The translations under genes were made by a program, and so were the position numbers. A stretch of DNA of 9,187 bases from Thermoplasmata archaeon (GTDB lineage: Archaea; Thermoplasmatota; Thermoplasmata; Lutacidiplasmatales; UBA184), in contig JASHUS010000066.1 of the NCBI GenBank assembly GCA_030039865.1, forward strand, positions 1 to 9,187, written 5' to 3'. Under the pieces are notes generated by a model. That model was not told the origin of the DNA. It saw only the letters and a list, made by a program, of their open reading frames with translations, and made no database searches. Shown in pieces: positions 1-6,812 of the stretch. Each line of letters begins with the position of its first letter. Positions within the stretch are counted from its first letter, which is position 1.

Positions 1-450
1 GGCGCCGCGGGCGAGCACATCCTCGAGGTCCGCGAGGGGCCGGACGACGCTCGCGATCGCCGAGCGGAGGTAGAGCCGCTCGTCCAGGGCGATCTGATCG
101 TTCCGGCTCCGCGCGGTGTGGAGCTTTCCGCCGACGAGGCCGACCAGTTCGAGGAGCCGCGACTCGATGTTGGTATGCACGTCCTCGAGCTCGCTCCGCC
201 AGGGGAACGATCCTTCGTCGACCTCTCGGGCGATGGCACGGAGGGTCCTGCGGAGGGTCGCAGACTCCGAGGCGGTGACAAGCCCCACGCGTTCGAGCAT
301 CTCGACGTGGACGATGCTGCCGGCGAGGTCCTGCCGGGCCAGCGGCCGGTCGACCGCGAGGGAGCTCAGGAACTCGACGCTCGGCGACCGTACGTAGCGC
401 GGTTCGGACGCCGGGCCAGTCATCGACGGCGGGGTCGAGGCGCGGCTCAC
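1..450 (-). CDS. argH: Argininosuccinate lyase, N-terminal part (gene runs off the window)
   Basis: Argininosuccinate lyase splits argininosuccinate into arginine and fumarate, the last step of arginine synthesis, in the cytosol as a tetramer. Only about the first 150 codons are present. Translating the minus strand gives an N-terminal part with DLAGSIVHVEML, then EDVHTNIESRLLEL, then VGGKLHTARSRNDQIALD. The last is the highly conserved substrate-binding segment of the fumarase/aspartase-superfamily lyases of this type. The WGGRF motif common near the N-terminus of bacterial ArgH is not evident. I place the start at GTG 450-448 because it overlaps the argG stop as GTGA, a typical translational-coupling arrangement. 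ATG at 423-421 is a real alternative and would remove nine residues. Neither start has a convincing Shine-Dalgarno site. The gene is clearly co-transcribed with argG. Identity is very secure; the exact start is not. Confidence 0.93.
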   Translation of the reverse strand, partial: MSRASTPPSMTGPASEPRYVRSPSVEFLSSLAVDRPLARQDLAGSIVHVEMLERVGLVTASESATLRRTLRAIAREVDEGSFPWRSELEDVHTNIESRLLELVGLVGGKLHTARSRNDQIALDERLYLRSAIASVVRPLADLEDVLARGA

Positions 451-1682
451 GGGCGGTACTTCGCTGATGGCGAGACCTTCGGCGCCGCGTCGGCGCCGAC
501 CGCGGCCCACGTCCGCGCGGGCAGTCCCCAGACGTAGATGAACCCCTCCGCCATCTGCTGTCGATACTGGTCGCCGGTGGAGTAGGTGGCGAGCTTGCTC
601 TGGTAGAGCGCGTACGGCGAGTGGCGGCCGGTGACGCGACTCGAGCCCTTGTAGAGTTTCACCGCGACCTCGCCGGTGACGCGTTCCTGCGTGCTCGCGA
701 CGAACGCGTCGAGCGCTCCCTTCAGGGGCGTGAACCACAGTCCGTCGTAGATCATCTGCGCGTAGCGCTGCTCGACGGTGCGCTTGAACTCGAGAAGATC
801 GCGCGGAAGGACCAGCGCTTCGAGCGCCTGGTGGGCACCGATCAGCACGGTCGCGGCCGGGCACTCGTAGACCTCGCGCGACTTGATGCCGACGACCCGA
901 GACTCCAAGTGGTCGATCCGGCCGACCCCGTGGCCCCCGGCCGTCCGGTTCAGGGAGGCGATCAGCTGGTGCAAGGGCAGTCGATGCGCGTTCAGGCTGA
1001 TCGGGGTGCCCCGATCGAACGCGATCGTGACGTACTCCGGCTCGTCGGGCGCGTCGGTCGGCGCGCGGGTCCATCCGAACGCCTCCTCGGGAGGCTCGAC
1101 CGAGGGATCCTCGAGGATCCCGCACTCGACGGAGCGGCCCCAGAGGTTCTCGTCCGTGCTGTAGGGCGACGCGCGCGTCGCGGGGACGGGAACGCCGTGG
1201 GCTTCGGCGTAGGCGATCTCCTCCTCCCGGGTCATCCCCCATTCGCGCGCCGGTGCGATGACTTCCAGCTCGGGCGCGAGCCCGGCGGTCGACAGATCGA
1301 AGCGGACCTGGTCGTTCCCCTTCCCGGTGCAACCGTGGGCGACATATCGCGCGCCTTCCCGGCGGGCGATCCGCACGAGATGCTGGGCGATGAGGGGCCG
1401 CGCCAAGGCCGTACTCAGCGGGTACACGCCCTCGTAGAGCGCGTTCGCCTTCAGCGCGGGAGCGATGTACTCCTCGGCGAATTCCTGACGGGCGTCCACC
1501 ACGTACGCGCTCGAAGCGCCCGACGCGAGGGCCTTCGCCCGGACCTGCTCGAGCTCGACCGGCTGCCCGACGTCGATCGTCAGGGCGACGACGTCCGCCC
1601 GCTTCGCTTCCTTCAGCCACGGGATCGCCACGGACGTATCCAGTCCCCCGGAATACGCCAGCACGACCTTCGAATGCGCCAC
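447..1682 (-). CDS. argG: Argininosuccinate synthase
   Basis: This enzyme condenses citrulline and aspartate using ATP, giving argininosuccinate, AMP and pyrophosphate; it is the penultimate step of arginine synthesis. The 411-residue product has the usual family length. Near the N-terminus, AYSGGLDTSVAIPWLKE contains the N-type ATP-pyrophosphatase loop SGGLDTS at residues 11-17. Further on are HGCTGKGNDQVRF, YSTDENLWGRSVECGILEDP, and HGVGRIDHLESRVVGIKSRE near the citrulline/aspartate sites, all textbook ArgG segments. The start is GTG at 1682. The open frame continues far upstream, but that stretch is antisense to the divergent regulator and has no ArgG similarity. A TATA box on this strand at about 1717-1725 predicts transcription from about 1694, so the leader is only about a dozen bases. 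The gene overlaps argH by 4 bp. Regulation by the divergent ACT-domain protein is likely but is inference. Confidence 0.97.
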   Translation of the reverse strand: MAHSKVVLAYSGGLDTSVAIPWLKEAKRADVVALTIDVGQPVELEQVRAKALASGASSAYVVDARQEFAEEYIAPALKANALYEGVYPLSTALARPLIAQHLVRIARREGARYVAHGCTGKGNDQVRFDLSTAGLAPELEVIAPAREWGMTREEEIAYAEAHGVPVPATRASPYSTDENLWGRSVECGILEDPSVEPPEEAFGWTRAPTDAPDEPEYVTIAFDRGTPISLNAHRLPLHQLIASLNRTAGGHGVGRIDHLESRVVGIKSREVYECPAATVLIGAHQALEALVLPRDLLEFKRTVEQRYAQMIYDGLWFTPLKGALDAFVASTQERVTGEVAVKLYKGSSRVTGRHSPYALYQSKLATYSTGDQYRQQMAEGFIYVWGLPARTWAAVGADAAPKVSPSAKYRP

Positions 1683-1715
1683 CTCGTTCCTCGGGCTCAG
1701 AGGACGCGAGGCAGG

Positions 1716-1726
1716 CCTTTTATAGG
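1716..1726. promoter_or_regulatory. Two-way TATA box between argG and the ACT-domain regulator
   Basis: The sequence CCTTTTATAGG reads as TTTTATAG on the plus strand and CTATAAAAG on the minus strand, so it can serve as an archaeal TATA element in either direction. On the minus strand it predicts transcription start near 1694, 12 bases before the argG GTG. On the plus strand it predicts a start near 1748, about 30 bases before the regulator ATG. Spacing and AT-richness within a very GC-rich region support the call. Actual use in each direction is inferred. Confidence 0.6.
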
Positions 1727-1743
1727 ATGTGACGACTGTCGAA

Positions 1744-1781
1744 CATAATTGGGCACTTTTGTCCCAAACAGAACAATTATG
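1744..1781. promoter_or_regulatory. Nested inverted repeats, candidate operator
   Basis: An outer perfect 8-base inverted repeat pairs CATAATTG (1744-1751) with CAATTATG (1774-1781), the right arm ending in the regulator's ATG. Inside it, TTGGG (1749-1753) faces CCCAA (1763-1767), with TTGGGCAC opposed to GTCCCAA if one base is skipped. The two repeats have slightly different centres (about 1762.5 and 1758). They lie downstream of the two-way TATA box, where a bound protein would block the regulator's own transcription or start codon. The left arm could itself act as a weak TATA-like element for leaderless transcription of the regulator. Binding by the ACT-domain protein is inference. Confidence 0.45.
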
Positions 1782-2420
1782 CCGGACCGTTCGGTCGCGG
1801 AACAGGTGCGCGAGTACCTGGACGCCCACCCCGTGATCGCCGACGCGATCCGGCTGCGGATCGGCAACTACTCCGCGATCGCCCGGCGCGTGGCGGACGA
1901 CCTCGACCTCGAGGCGACCGATGCCGTGCTGGCCGCGTGCCGACGGTATCCGCGAGGAGGAGAATCGTTCCGGGAGAACGGGGTGCGTCGCGTTCTGCGG
2001 CGGAGCCGAATCGAGACCCGCACAAAGGTCGCGGCGATCACGGTCGCGCAGGGCATCGACGTGCTCCAGCGGCTCGGGGATGTCGTCGAGGAGTTGCTCG
2101 ACGAGAACTCGCTGTGCCGACTCATCCAGGTCTCGCGGGGCACGGTCATCATCGTCGACGAGGACTCGATCCCGCGGGTCACGCGGGTGCTCCGGGATGC
2201 GCAGGTCATCTCCGTCCGAAAGAACCTCATCGAAGTCGCGGTGACGAGCCCCGAGAGTATCGAGGAGACTCCGGGGCTCCTCCGACACCTCGCCGGGGTG
2301 CTCTCGGCCCAGGGGATCAACATCGTCGAGGCGCTGTCCTGCTACACGGATACGATCTTCCTCCTGCACGACTCCGACCTGAGCGCGGCGACGAGCGTGC
2401 TGAGCCGGGCGGTTCGCTAG
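1779..2420 (+). CDS. ACT-domain regulator of amino-acid metabolism (COG2150-like)
   Basis: The 213-residue protein has two recognisable parts. The N-terminal 60 or so residues (VREYLDAHP, then IADAIRLRIGNYSAIARRVADD) match the helical NYSALAR-type region found in archaeal predicted regulators of amino-acid metabolism and may be a winged-helix DNA-binding or dimerisation unit. The C-terminal part, about 148-211, looks like an ACT domain: NLIEVAVTSP, GLLRHLAGVLSAQGINIVEALSC, DTIFLLHDSD. ACT domains usually bind amino acids at dimer interfaces. I chose ATG 1779. A TTG at 1749 in the same frame would add ten residues running through the inverted repeat and seems less likely. The gene diverges from argG across a 96-bp gap with a shared promoter region, so it is a good candidate regulator of arginine synthesis. 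The ligand (arginine, citrulline or aspartate?) cannot be read from sequence. Confidence 0.82.
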   Translation: MPDRSVAEQVREYLDAHPVIADAIRLRIGNYSAIARRVADDLDLEATDAVLAACRRYPRGGESFRENGVRRVLRRSRIETRTKVAAITVAQGIDVLQRLGDVVEELLDENSLCRLIQVSRGTVIIVDEDSIPRVTRVLRDAQVISVRKNLIEVAVTSPESIEETPGLLRHLAGVLSAQGINIVEALSCYTDTIFLLHDSDLSAATSVLSRAVR

Positions 2421-2505
2421 CGTACGCCTCCACCCTCACCGACAAACCCCATCTGCCGCGAGGCTTCGGGCCTGCCATGACGTCGGGTCAGCCCGTCCGG
2501 GGGCG

Positions 2506-3639
2506 ATGACGCTCCCGCCGCACGCCGAGGAGGCGCTCGCCCGGTCGGTCATGGGACCGTCGCTCGACGTCCGACGCGGGGAGACCGTCACGGTCGAGAC
2601 GTGGAGCCACGCGTTGCCCTGGGCCCTCGCGCTCGTCCGCGAGTCGCGCCGACGCGGGGCGCAGACAATCCTCGTCCTCGAGGAGGAGTCGACGTTCTTC
2701 GCGTCGCTGCGGATCGCGCCGGCCCGCGCGCCCCCGCGCACCCCGGTCGCCCTGGCGCGGTCGAGCGACGTCTACGTCTACCTCCCGGGCCCCGAGGAGC
2801 TTCACCGACTGGCGGCCCTCGGTCCGCGCGATCTGCCCTCGGCGATCGCCCGGCACGGTCCCGAGTGGTGGGACGCCGCCCGTCACCGAGGGATGCGGGT
2901 CGTCCGCCTGGTCGTCGCGGCGGCCAATCCGGCCGCGGCCGAGCACTACGGCGTCGAGCTCGAGCCGTGGCGGCGGGAGATCCTCCGGGCGAGCCTCTTC
3001 CCGCCCGGCACGCTCCGTCGCAAGGGATCCCGGCTGGTCCGCCGACTGGCGCGGGCCCGGCGGATCCGCGTGCGGCACGCGAACGGCACCGACCTTACCT
3101 TCCGGATCGCGGGCGGCTCGGCCACCGTGGAGGACGGCCGAGCCGACGCGGGCCGCGGGCATCTCGCGACGCAGGTCCCGTCGGGCCTCGTCGCGGTGCG
3201 ACCGACTCCGGGAACGGTCGAGGGCGTCTGGGAGACGAACCGCCGGACCTACCTGCGGTTCCAGCAGCCCCCGGCCGCGATCGGAGGTCGGTTCGTCTTT
3301 CGTCGGGGGCGTCTCCAGGAGTACTCGTTCGACCAGGGAGGCGCCGCGTTCGCCGCGGGCTACGCGGACGCCGGCCGGGGTCGCGACATCCCGTCGCGCC
3401 TCACGTTCGGACTCAATCCGGCGATCCGTGGCGCGCCCGAGGTGGAGGAGCTCGCGGAGGGGATCCTCGCGCTGTGGCTCGGCTGGACCACGCCGAAGCG
3501 GGGACCGCGCGTCGTGCCCTTCTCCTTCCCCGCCCTCCTCGCGGGGGCGACGATCGAGCTGGACGGCCGACGCTGGTGGAGGGAAGGGCGGATCGTCCGC
3601 TCCGCCGTCGTCCCCGCGGGGCCCGCTAGTCGGGCGTGA
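2506..3639 (+). CDS. M29 aminopeptidase-like protein lacking metal ligands
   Basis: The 377-residue protein resembles peptidase family M29 (AmpS/AmpT, thermophilic zinc aminopeptidases) in length and layout. There is an N-terminal alpha/beta part (LDVRRGETVTVETWSHALPW, about 20-39), then NGTDLTFRI (193-201), QVPSGLVAV (223-231), VEGVW (238-242), LTFGLNP (299-305) and a closing ELDGRRWWREGR strand region. The positions that carry zinc in M29 appear replaced. The Glu of the P-x-G-E motif is Leu228, the Glu of the ElGiGlNP motif aligns with Arg298, the His of the GtvHlAlG motif aligns with Ala322, and no His-x-Asp is visible near 338-340. It is therefore probably not a conventional metallopeptidase; a binding role or altered chemistry is possible. 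Arginine is unusually frequent. ATG 2506 follows the regulator by 85 bp with no clear TATA box, so co-transcription is plausible. Its stop overlaps the convergent MTHFR-like gene by 14 bp. Confidence 0.6.
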   Translation: MTLPPHAEEALARSVMGPSLDVRRGETVTVETWSHALPWALALVRESRRRGAQTILVLEEESTFFASLRIAPARAPPRTPVALARSSDVYVYLPGPEELHRLAALGPRDLPSAIARHGPEWWDAARHRGMRVVRLVVAAANPAAAEHYGVELEPWRREILRASLFPPGTLRRKGSRLVRRLARARRIRVRHANGTDLTFRIAGGSATVEDGRADAGRGHLATQVPSGLVAVRPTPGTVEGVWETNRRTYLRFQQPPAAIGGRFVFRRGRLQEYSFDQGGAAFAAGYADAGRGRDIPSRLTFGLNPAIRGAPEVEELAEGILALWLGWTTPKRGPRVVPFSFPALLAGATIELDGRRWWREGRIVRSAVVPAGPASRA

Positions 3640-4660
3640 ACGGGGATCGCCGGGCGAACCGCTCGAGGAGACGGCCGGCGGGCTCGAGGTGGCGCGGAGA
3701 GATCTGCTCGATGTTCGCCCCCAAGGGCACCGATAGGCCATCCCGCCGAACGGCGGAGGCGATCGCGTCCCACACCTCGACCGCTCGCGCTTCGCTGCGG
3801 AGAGCGGTCTCGCCTTCGAGTCCTCCGAGGATCGCGGCTTCGGCCGAGCTCGAGAGGTCGGCGCCCAACCACTCGACGAACTCGAGGTCGATCTCGTCGA
3901 CGATCGGGGCGAAGCTCGGCACGACCGCGACCGGCGGGATCGCCGCCTGACGGCAGAGAAGGTCGTACTCGCGGATCACCTCGATCGCCTGCTCCGCGTC
4001 GAACAGGATCTGCGTCGTGAAGAACGCCGCACCGGCTCGGGTCTTCGAGAGCATCCGGTGTGCCTCGCCGGTCCGCTGCGGGATCGCGATGTTCCCGATC
4101 GAGCCTCCGGCCGCCCGGAAGATCGGTCGACAGACCCGGTCAGCCTCGACCACCGCCGGCCCGGGATAGGGGATGTAGCGGCTCGCCCCCCCGACCAGGA
4201 CCGCGTGCCGGACGCCGCGATCGATCGTCTCCCGCGCCCAGACCTCCAGCTCGGGTCCCGACGCGAGGTGGGCGACAACCCGGTTGAGTATCGCCTCCCG
4301 GCCGACCCGTTCCTGGAGCGACGCCGCGAACGGTCGCAGGTCCCCGGAACGGTAGCGCGGTCGGCCGTCGTGGTTCTCGTCGACGAGCTCGGGGATCACG
4401 ACCGCGTCGACCCGCGCGACCGCCCGTAGCACGCGCACGAGCGATTCGGTCCGCGCCTCGACCGCCGCCGGGGACGTGCGGGCCCCCGGCGGGACCGCCT
4501 CGAAGAAGAGCGGGTGTCCCTCGAGCGCGCGCGCGAGGGCCCCGGCGCGTAGAGGGGTCGGATCAGCGGACGTGGCGCGGGCGTCGTCTCGCCCAATAAA
4601 TCGTTTCGGCGGCCGCGTCGCCTTGCGGACCGCGCAACCTCGTCCCACTAGGAGTAACAC
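3626..4660 (-). CDS. Methylenetetrahydrofolate reductase-like protein (MetF family)
   Basis: MetF-family flavoproteins reduce a methylene group to methyl on a folate or other pterin carrier, feeding methyl groups to methionine synthesis. The barrel start is visible at 49-59 (HPLFFEAVPPG), where Glu54 aligns with the catalytic Glu of the FEFFPP motif. RHAVLVGGASR (151-161) sits where the family has a LRGD segment, and RAGAAFFTTQILFDAEQ (208-224) matches the conserved AGADFIITQ-FFD strand. PLGANIEQIS lies near the C-terminus. The RGD flavin motif is changed to VGGAS, so the cofactor or substrate may differ. Residue numbers and the feature end use GTG 4660, the outer limit; GTG 4648 is also in frame. 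The first 29 residues are basic and unlike the family, and a minus-strand TATA box at 4594-4601 lies inside them. The true start may be near 4573, where the codon is ACG. The 3' end overlaps the M29-like gene by 14 bp. Confidence 0.68.
   Translation of the reverse strand: MLLLVGRGCAVRKATRPPKRFIGRDDARATSADPTPLRAGALARALEGHPLFFEAVPPGARTSPAAVEARTESLVRVLRAVARVDAVVIPELVDENHDGRPRYRSGDLRPFAASLQERVGREAILNRVVAHLASGPELEVWARETIDRGVRHAVLVGGASRYIPYPGPAVVEADRVCRPIFRAAGGSIGNIAIPQRTGEAHRMLSKTRAGAAFFTTQILFDAEQAIEVIREYDLLCRQAAIPPVAVVPSFAPIVDEIDLEFVEWLGADLSSSAEAAILGGLEGETALRSEARAVEVWDAIASAVRRDGLSVPLGANIEQISPRHLEPAGRLLERFARRSPFTPD
4594..4601 (-). promoter_or_regulatory. TATA box for the MTHFR-like gene
   Basis: On the minus strand the sequence reads ATTTATTG in an otherwise GC-rich stretch. 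Its centre, 4597.5, predicts transcription start near 4571. This coincides with the in-frame ACG at 4573-4571 and with the place where family similarity should begin. It falls inside the longest open frame, which argues that the upstream GTG codons are not the real start. Confidence 0.45.
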
Positions 4661-4724
4661 CGCTCGTCGAACGGCCCGGCGACCAACCGGGTTCGCACGC
4701 GACGCCCCGAGGATGGCGTTTTGC

Positions 4725-4745
4725 CGGGAGGTTTCATATCTCCCG
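4725..4745 (+). promoter_or_regulatory. Exporter operon promoter: TATA box inside an inverted repeat
   Basis: TTTCATAT at 4732-4739 is centred 26-27 bases before the GTG start at 4762, the standard spacing for a leaderless archaeal transcript. It is framed by a perfect 6-base inverted repeat, CGGGAG (4725-4730) and CTCCCG (4740-4745), with a 9-base interval. A dimeric repressor bound there would occlude TATA-binding protein. The promoter is well supported by spacing; the operator role is inference. Confidence 0.55.
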
Positions 4746-4761
4746 AGGGCAGGCCGGCGGC

Positions 4762-5694
4762 GTGCCGACGGCGATCGAGGTGCGGGGCCTCACCAAGCGC
4801 TACGGAGCGCTGGCGGCCGTCGACGGGATCGACTTTTCGGTCGAGTCGGGGACCGTCTTCTCGTTCCTCGGGCCGAACGGGGCGGGGAAGACCACGACGA
4901 CCGAGATCCTGGAAGGGCTTCGGCGCCGGACGGACGGGGACGTCCGCGTCCTGGGCCTCGACCCGTGGAACGACGGCGCCGCGCTCCACCGCCGTATCGG
5001 CGTGATCCCGCAGGACTTCCGCTTCTTCGAGAAGATCACCGCGCGCGAGGCGGTCGAGTACTACCGGGCGCTCTTCCACACGAACGCCGATCCGGCCCGC
5101 CTGCTCGCCCAGGTGGAGCTGCTCGACAAGATCGACGCGCGGTTCGACACGCTCTCGGGAGGCCAGAAGCAGAAGCTCGGGCTCGCCCTCGCCCTAACGA
5201 ACGATCCCGAGATCTGTTTCCTTGACGAGCCGACCACCGGTCTCGATCCCCACGCCCGTCGGTCGATCTGGGCGGTCATCCGCGACCTGAAGCGCTCCGG
5301 CCGGACCGTGTTCCTGACGACCCACTACCTCGAGGAGGCCGAGCTCCTGGCCGACCACGTCGCGATCATCAACCACGGCCGCATCATCGCCGCCGGGACG
5401 CCGGGCGAGATCATCCGTGCGCACGGCCGGCCCGAACGGATCACGGTCGAGGCGCCGGCGGAGCTCGCGACCTACCTCGCGCAGCGCCTCGGCGTCGCGG
5501 CGACGGCGGACGGCGGGCACGTCTCCGTCGAGCTCGGCGACAAGCGGGATGCGCTCAAGGTCCTCCAGGCGATCGACGCGAGCGGGCTCCCCTGGGATTC
5601 GTTCGAGACCGCGCACGACACGCTCGAGGACGTGTTCGTCCGGCTCGTCGGCCAGATGGACGACGGGGCCCTCAAGCAGGAGGCCCGATCGTGA
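4762..5694 (+). CDS. ABC exporter ATP-binding protein (ABC-2 / drug-resistance type)
   Basis: This 310-residue cytosolic ATPase powers the membrane partner encoded immediately downstream. All nucleotide-binding motifs are intact: Walker A GPNGAGKT at 37-44, Q-loop Gln84 in VIPQDFRF, signature LSGGQKQK from 131, Walker B ICFLDEP at 151-157, D-loop GLDP at 160-163, and the H-loop His188 in LTTHYLEEAE. The spacing and the TTHYLEEAE segment are typical of the DrrA/CcmA-like exporter group. The roughly 85-residue tail (about 226-310), with VTVEAPAEL-like strands and TLEDVFVRL at 287-295, is the accessory domain common in this group. GTG 4762 lies 26-27 bases after a TATA box, so the transcript is probably leaderless. 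The stop overlaps the permease start as GTGA. The substrate is unknown. Confidence 0.93.
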   Translation: MPTAIEVRGLTKRYGALAAVDGIDFSVESGTVFSFLGPNGAGKTTTTEILEGLRRRTDGDVRVLGLDPWNDGAALHRRIGVIPQDFRFFEKITAREAVEYYRALFHTNADPARLLAQVELLDKIDARFDTLSGGQKQKLGLALALTNDPEICFLDEPTTGLDPHARRSIWAVIRDLKRSGRTVFLTTHYLEEAELLADHVAIINHGRIIAAGTPGEIIRAHGRPERITVEAPAELATYLAQRLGVAATADGGHVSVELGDKRDALKVLQAIDASGLPWDSFETAHDTLEDVFVRLVGQMDDGALKQEARS

Positions 5695-6812
5695 ACGTCC
5701 GCCACATCGGCGCGGACTTCCGCGTCGTGGTGCGGAGCTATCTCCGCAACCCCGTCGCGCTGTTCTTCTCGCTCATCTTCCCGATCATCCTCATCGGTCT
5801 CTTCGGGCTGATCTTCTCGGCGGCGGGCAGCGGGCCGGTGACGGTGCAGGTCCTCAATGAGGACCACAATTCGCCGGTCAGTCAGGCGTTCCTCGCGGCG
5901 CTCAACAACACGAGCGTCGTCAAGGTCGCGGTCGTCTCCGACGCGTCCGTGACCCCGTCCAACTTCGGCTCGTGGCTCGGCGCCAACGACGACCCGGTCG
6001 GTCTCATCGTCCCCGACGGCTTCGCGAGCGACTACGAGAACGGCACGGCGACCAACCTGACGGTCTACACCAACCCCTCGGACGCCGCGTCCTCGGGGAC
6101 CGTCCTCGGCGCCGTCCAGGGCGTCGCGAACGGGTTCAACCTGCGGCGCGCGTGCTCGGGGACGGCCTGCTCGCCCGTGATCGGGTACACGAGCGAGAAC
6201 GTCGGGAGCCCGGTCTACACGTACATCGACTACCTGATCCCCGGGCTGATCGGGTTCTCGATCCTCACGAGCCCGATGTTCTCGATGGTCGACATCGCCT
6301 CGTCGTACCGCAAGGACGGCATCTTCCGGGAGCTGTCGCTCACGCCGCTCACGCGCGCGGAGTGGCTGGTCTCCCGCATCAGCTGGTACGTCCTGCTCAC
6401 GTTCGTCGCCGCGGGGATCATGATCGGGGCCGGCGTCTACCTCTTCTCGGCCCACGTCCACCTCACGCTCGGCCTCCTGCCGTTCCTCGTCATCGGACCG
6501 TTCTTCTTCGTCTCGCTCGGCATGCTGGCCGGTTCGGTGGCGAAGACGCCGGAGAGCGCGGCGCTCATCGGGAACATCATCACGTTCCCGATGATGTTCC
6601 TCTCGGGGACGTTCTTCACCGTCGCGAGCTTCCCGCCGTACCTGCAGGACTTCGCCCGCGTGCTCCCGCTCTACTATGTGATCGACGGCATGAACCAGGT
6701 GATGCTCTTCTCGAACAGCGGCCGGGCGCTCGTCGATCTCCTGATCGTGCTCGTCGCCGGGATCGTCGTCTTTGCCCTCGCCGTTCGGCTGTTCAAGTGG
6801 CGGGACGAATGA
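5691..6812 (+). CDS. ABC-2 type exporter permease
   Basis: The 373-residue protein has the classic ABC2 layout of six membrane segments: one near the N-terminus (about 23-44, PVALFFSLIFPIILIGLFGL), a large loop outside the membrane (about 45-177), then segments near 179-202, 229-253, 259-283, 290-313 and 346-367. The stretch KDGIFRELSLTPLTRAEWLVSR (about 208-229) is the coupling region typical of the family, and AALIGNIITFPMMFLSG the conserved fifth helix. The external loop carries two cysteines (155 and 160) and several N-x-S/T sequons (NNTS, NGT, NLT), which would fit disulfide bonding and archaeal N-glycosylation; both are inference. GTG 5691 overlaps the ATPase stop, and the stop overlaps the flavin reductase ATG. 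It presumably works as a homodimer with two ATPase subunits. The cargo (lipid, drug or metabolite) cannot be told. Confidence 0.92.
   Translation: MNVRHIGADFRVVVRSYLRNPVALFFSLIFPIILIGLFGLIFSAAGSGPVTVQVLNEDHNSPVSQAFLAALNNTSVVKVAVVSDASVTPSNFGSWLGANDDPVGLIVPDGFASDYENGTATNLTVYTNPSDAASSGTVLGAVQGVANGFNLRRACSGTACSPVIGYTSENVGSPVYTYIDYLIPGLIGFSILTSPMFSMVDIASSYRKDGIFRELSLTPLTRAEWLVSRISWYVLLTFVAAGIMIGAGVYLFSAHVHLTLGLLPFLVIGPFFFVSLGMLAGSVAKTPESAALIGNIITFPMMFLSGTFFTVASFPPYLQDFARVLPLYYVIDGMNQVMLFSNSGRALVDLLIVLVAGIVVFALAVRLFKWRDE

Noticed and set aside
1104..1121. Perfect 18-base palindrome made of two BamHI-like halves around CTCGAG
   Set aside because: It lies inside argG and encodes the conserved GILEDP segment with codons typical of this GC-rich genome. 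A coding explanation is sufficient.
621..1748. Long plus-strand open frame opposite argG
   Set aside because: It is a low-complexity Arg/Asp/Gly-rich translation caused by GC-rich codons on the other strand. The ArgG motifs fix the real frame.
1683..2369. Upstream continuation of the argG reading frame on the minus strand
   Set aside because: It is antisense to the regulator gene, has no ArgG similarity and would read through the promoter region. GTG 1682 matches the family N-terminus.
2421..2505. Gap between the regulator and the M29-like gene, searched for a promoter
   Set aside because: No TATA-like element was found at the expected distance from ATG 2506 and there is no convincing repeat. 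Read-through from the regulator is the simpler explanation.
2488..3741. Long minus-strand open frame opposite the M29-like gene
   Set aside because: It shows no recognisable domain, with Arg/Pro/Glu-rich composition typical of shadow frames. The plus-strand frame has family motifs.
5972..6808. Open frame that reads into the flavin reductase from within the permease region
   Set aside because: It is a shadow frame of the permease. Family similarity begins at ATG 6809, which overlaps the permease stop, so this is not a fusion protein.
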